From Thermomonas sp. (GTDB taxonomy: Bacteria > Pseudomonadota > Gammaproteobacteria > Xanthomonadales > Xanthomonadaceae), in NCBI RefSeq assembly GCF_025993755.1, contig NZ_JAMQHN010000119.1, positions 1-61,200 on the forward strand: 61,200 nt of DNA, in the 5' to 3' direction. The notes beneath the pieces were generated by a model that saw nothing but the letters and a program-made list of their open reading frames with translations, had not been told where the DNA came from and ran no database searches. Shown piece after piece: positions 59,895-61,200 of this stretch. Both the position numbers and the translations under genes were made by a program. The stretch's first letter is position 1. Each line of letters starts with the position of its first letter.

Positions 59895-61200
59895 GGAGTG
59901 GTCTCCTGTGCTTTGCGCTCAGCGCGGTTTTCCAGCCATTCGTACAAGACGGGCAACAGGATCAGCGTCAGAAACGTCGAGCTGATCAGGCCGCCCACGA
60001 CCACCGTCGCCAATGGACGCTGGGTCTCGGCGCCGACGCCGCTGGACAGCAGCATCGGCACCAGGCCCAGGATCGCGACGCTGGCCGTCATCAGCACAGG
60101 GCGCAACCGCAAGGCCGTACCTTGGATCACGGCCTCACGCACCGATCGTCCCTTGTCGCGCAACTCGTTGAGGAAGCTCACCAGCACGATACCGTTGAGC
60201 ATGGCCACGCCGAACACCGCAATGAAACCGATCGCCGAGGGCACCGACAGATATTGGCCGGTTACAAACAGTGCGATCAAGCCGCCGATGGTGGCGAACG
60301 GCACGTTGGCCAGGATCAGCGCGGCATACTTGATCGAGTTGAACGCGGAATAGAGCAGCACGAAGATGAAGAAGATCGTGATCGGCACGATCAACGCCAA
60401 CTTCGCCAAGGCGCGTTGCTGGTTCTCGAATGCGCCGCCCCACTCGATCCAGTAACCTGCGGGCAGTTTCACCTGCTGCTTGATCGCGGCCTCAGCCTCC
60501 TTGACGAAACCGTCGACGTCTCGGTCGCGCACGTCCATCTGGATCACGGCGTAGCGTTGCAATTGCTCGCGGCGAACGAAGGAGTAGCCTTCGGCCACAC
60601 TCACGTCAGCAACCTCCGACAACGGCACCAGGGCACCGGCGGCTGTGCGCAACGGGATCTGCCGCAAGGCCTCGACCGAATCGCGTGTCGCATCGCTCAA
60701 CCGCACCGCGATGTCGAACCGCTTCACGCCGTCGAGCAGCACGCTCACCGGCTCACCGCCCAGGCCATTGCGGACGATGGTCAGCACTTCCTCGGCGTTC
60801 ATGCCGTGGCGGGCCAGTTCGTCACGATCGACCTGGATGCGGATCTGCGGCTTGCCGACATTGGCTTCCAGCGAGAGATCGGCCACCCCTTGCACCTTGC
60901 CGAGGACAGTCTTGAGCTGGCCGCTGATGCGGTCGAGTTCCTCCAGGTCTTCGCCATAGAGTTTCAGCGCCAAGGTCGCGCGCACGCCCGAGATCAGTTC
61001 CTCCACGCGCATCTGGATCGGCTGGGTGTAGCCCGGCACCACGTTGGGCACGACCTGTTCCAGCGTCTCCTGCATGGCTTCTTCGAGTTGCTTGATGTTT
61101 CGGCCCGAGGTCCACTCGTCCTCAGGTTTGAGGGCGGTGTAGATTTCCATGTAGTTGACGTCGGCAGTTTCGCCCTTCTCGGCGCGGCCGATCATCGCCA
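59891..61200 (-). CDS. czcA: RND heavy-metal efflux pump (second CzcA-type copy), partial
   Basis: C-terminal ~435 residues of an RND pump; the gene continues past the right edge. Sequence is close to the pump at 35499-38627 from MIGRAEKGETADVNYMEIYTAL to the end (LTLILLPVLYEWLENRAERK). It covers the second porter domain and helices 7-12, but not helix 4, so the metal class cannot be checked. Confidence 0.9.
   Translation of the reverse strand, partial: AMIGRAEKGETADVNYMEIYTALKPEDEWTSGRNIKQLEEAMQETLEQVVPNVVPGYTQPIQMRVEELISGVRATLALKLYGEDLEELDRISGQLKTVLGKVQGVADLSLEANVGKPQIRIQVDRDELARHGMNAEEVLTIVRNGLGGEPVSVLLDGVKRFDIAVRLSDATRDSVEALRQIPLRTAAGALVPLSEVADVSVAEGYSFVRREQLQRYAVIQMDVRDRDVDGFVKEAEAAIKQQVKLPAGYWIEWGGAFENQQRALAKLALIVPITIFFIFVLLYSAFNSIKYAALILANVPFATIGGLIALFVTGQYLSVPSAIGFIAVFGVAMLNGIVLVSFLNELRDKGRSVREAVIQGTALRLRPVLMTASVAILGLVPMLLSSGVGAETQRPLATVVVGGLISSTFLTLILLPVLYEWLENRAERKAQETTP

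Overview
The window is high-G+C gammaproteobacterial DNA of Xanthomonadales/Lysobacteraceae type. This is inferred from the gene order guaB-guaA-tadA, orn, ppsA/ppsR, smpB/rnfH, bamE/fur and from the protein sequences; genus cannot be fixed from the sequence alone (Lysobacter, Luteimonas, Thermomonas and Stenotrophomonas relatives are all possible). It falls into a chromosomal left part and a mosaic, acquired right part.

1-14160, core chromosome: purine synthesis (guaB, guaA), tRNA editing (tadA), oligoribonuclease (orn), a beta-propeller sensor/diguanylate cyclase, PEP synthase with its divergent regulator (ppsA, ppsR), a DUF1249 gene, tRNA-Ala(GGC), tRNA-Glu(TTC), smpB, rnfH, bamE and fur. 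Between guaA and tadA lies a tandem array of 69-bp hairpin repeats, and the last ~90 nt of guaA have an abnormally low G+C, as expected of an old integration scar at a known hotspot.

14166-20007, copper module: copZ-copA(multicopper oxidase)-copB on the minus strand, divergent from a Cu(I) P-type ATPase and cueR. Both divergent promoters have the 19-bp -35/-10 spacer typical of MerR-family control.

20941-28855, mobile defence island: a KfrA-like DNA-binding coiled-coil gene divergent from a tyrosine recombinase, then a complete type II CBASS operon: HNH-SAVED effector (Cap5), CD-NTase, E1/E2-like Cap2, JAMM protease Cap3. It is followed 12 bp later by a RES-domain gene. This five-gene arrangement is the most interesting system here.

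28953-48400, metal island bounded by two directly oriented kfrA copies (one a 5'-truncated fragment, one intact): a mercury uptake/regulation set without a mercuric reductase (merR, merT, merP, GDCCVxC protein), a lipoamide-dehydrogenase-like gene, lspA, a Ca2+/cation antiporter, a PII-like gene, an RND efflux operon (czcCBA-like), a Zn/Cd/Pb ATPase, a fatty-acid hydroxylase-DUF3703 fusion and a cytochrome c/FTR1 gene that has lost its 5' end next to the second kfrA.

48593-61200, further metal resistance: a cusCBAF copper/silver efflux operon, an inverted integron gene cassette with a recognisable but decayed attC, an arsRC-acr3 operon, a CDF exporter, two PII-like genes and a second czcA that runs off the right edge. 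The window therefore looks like an environmental strain that has stacked several metal-resistance modules and a phage-defence operon next to ordinary chromosome.
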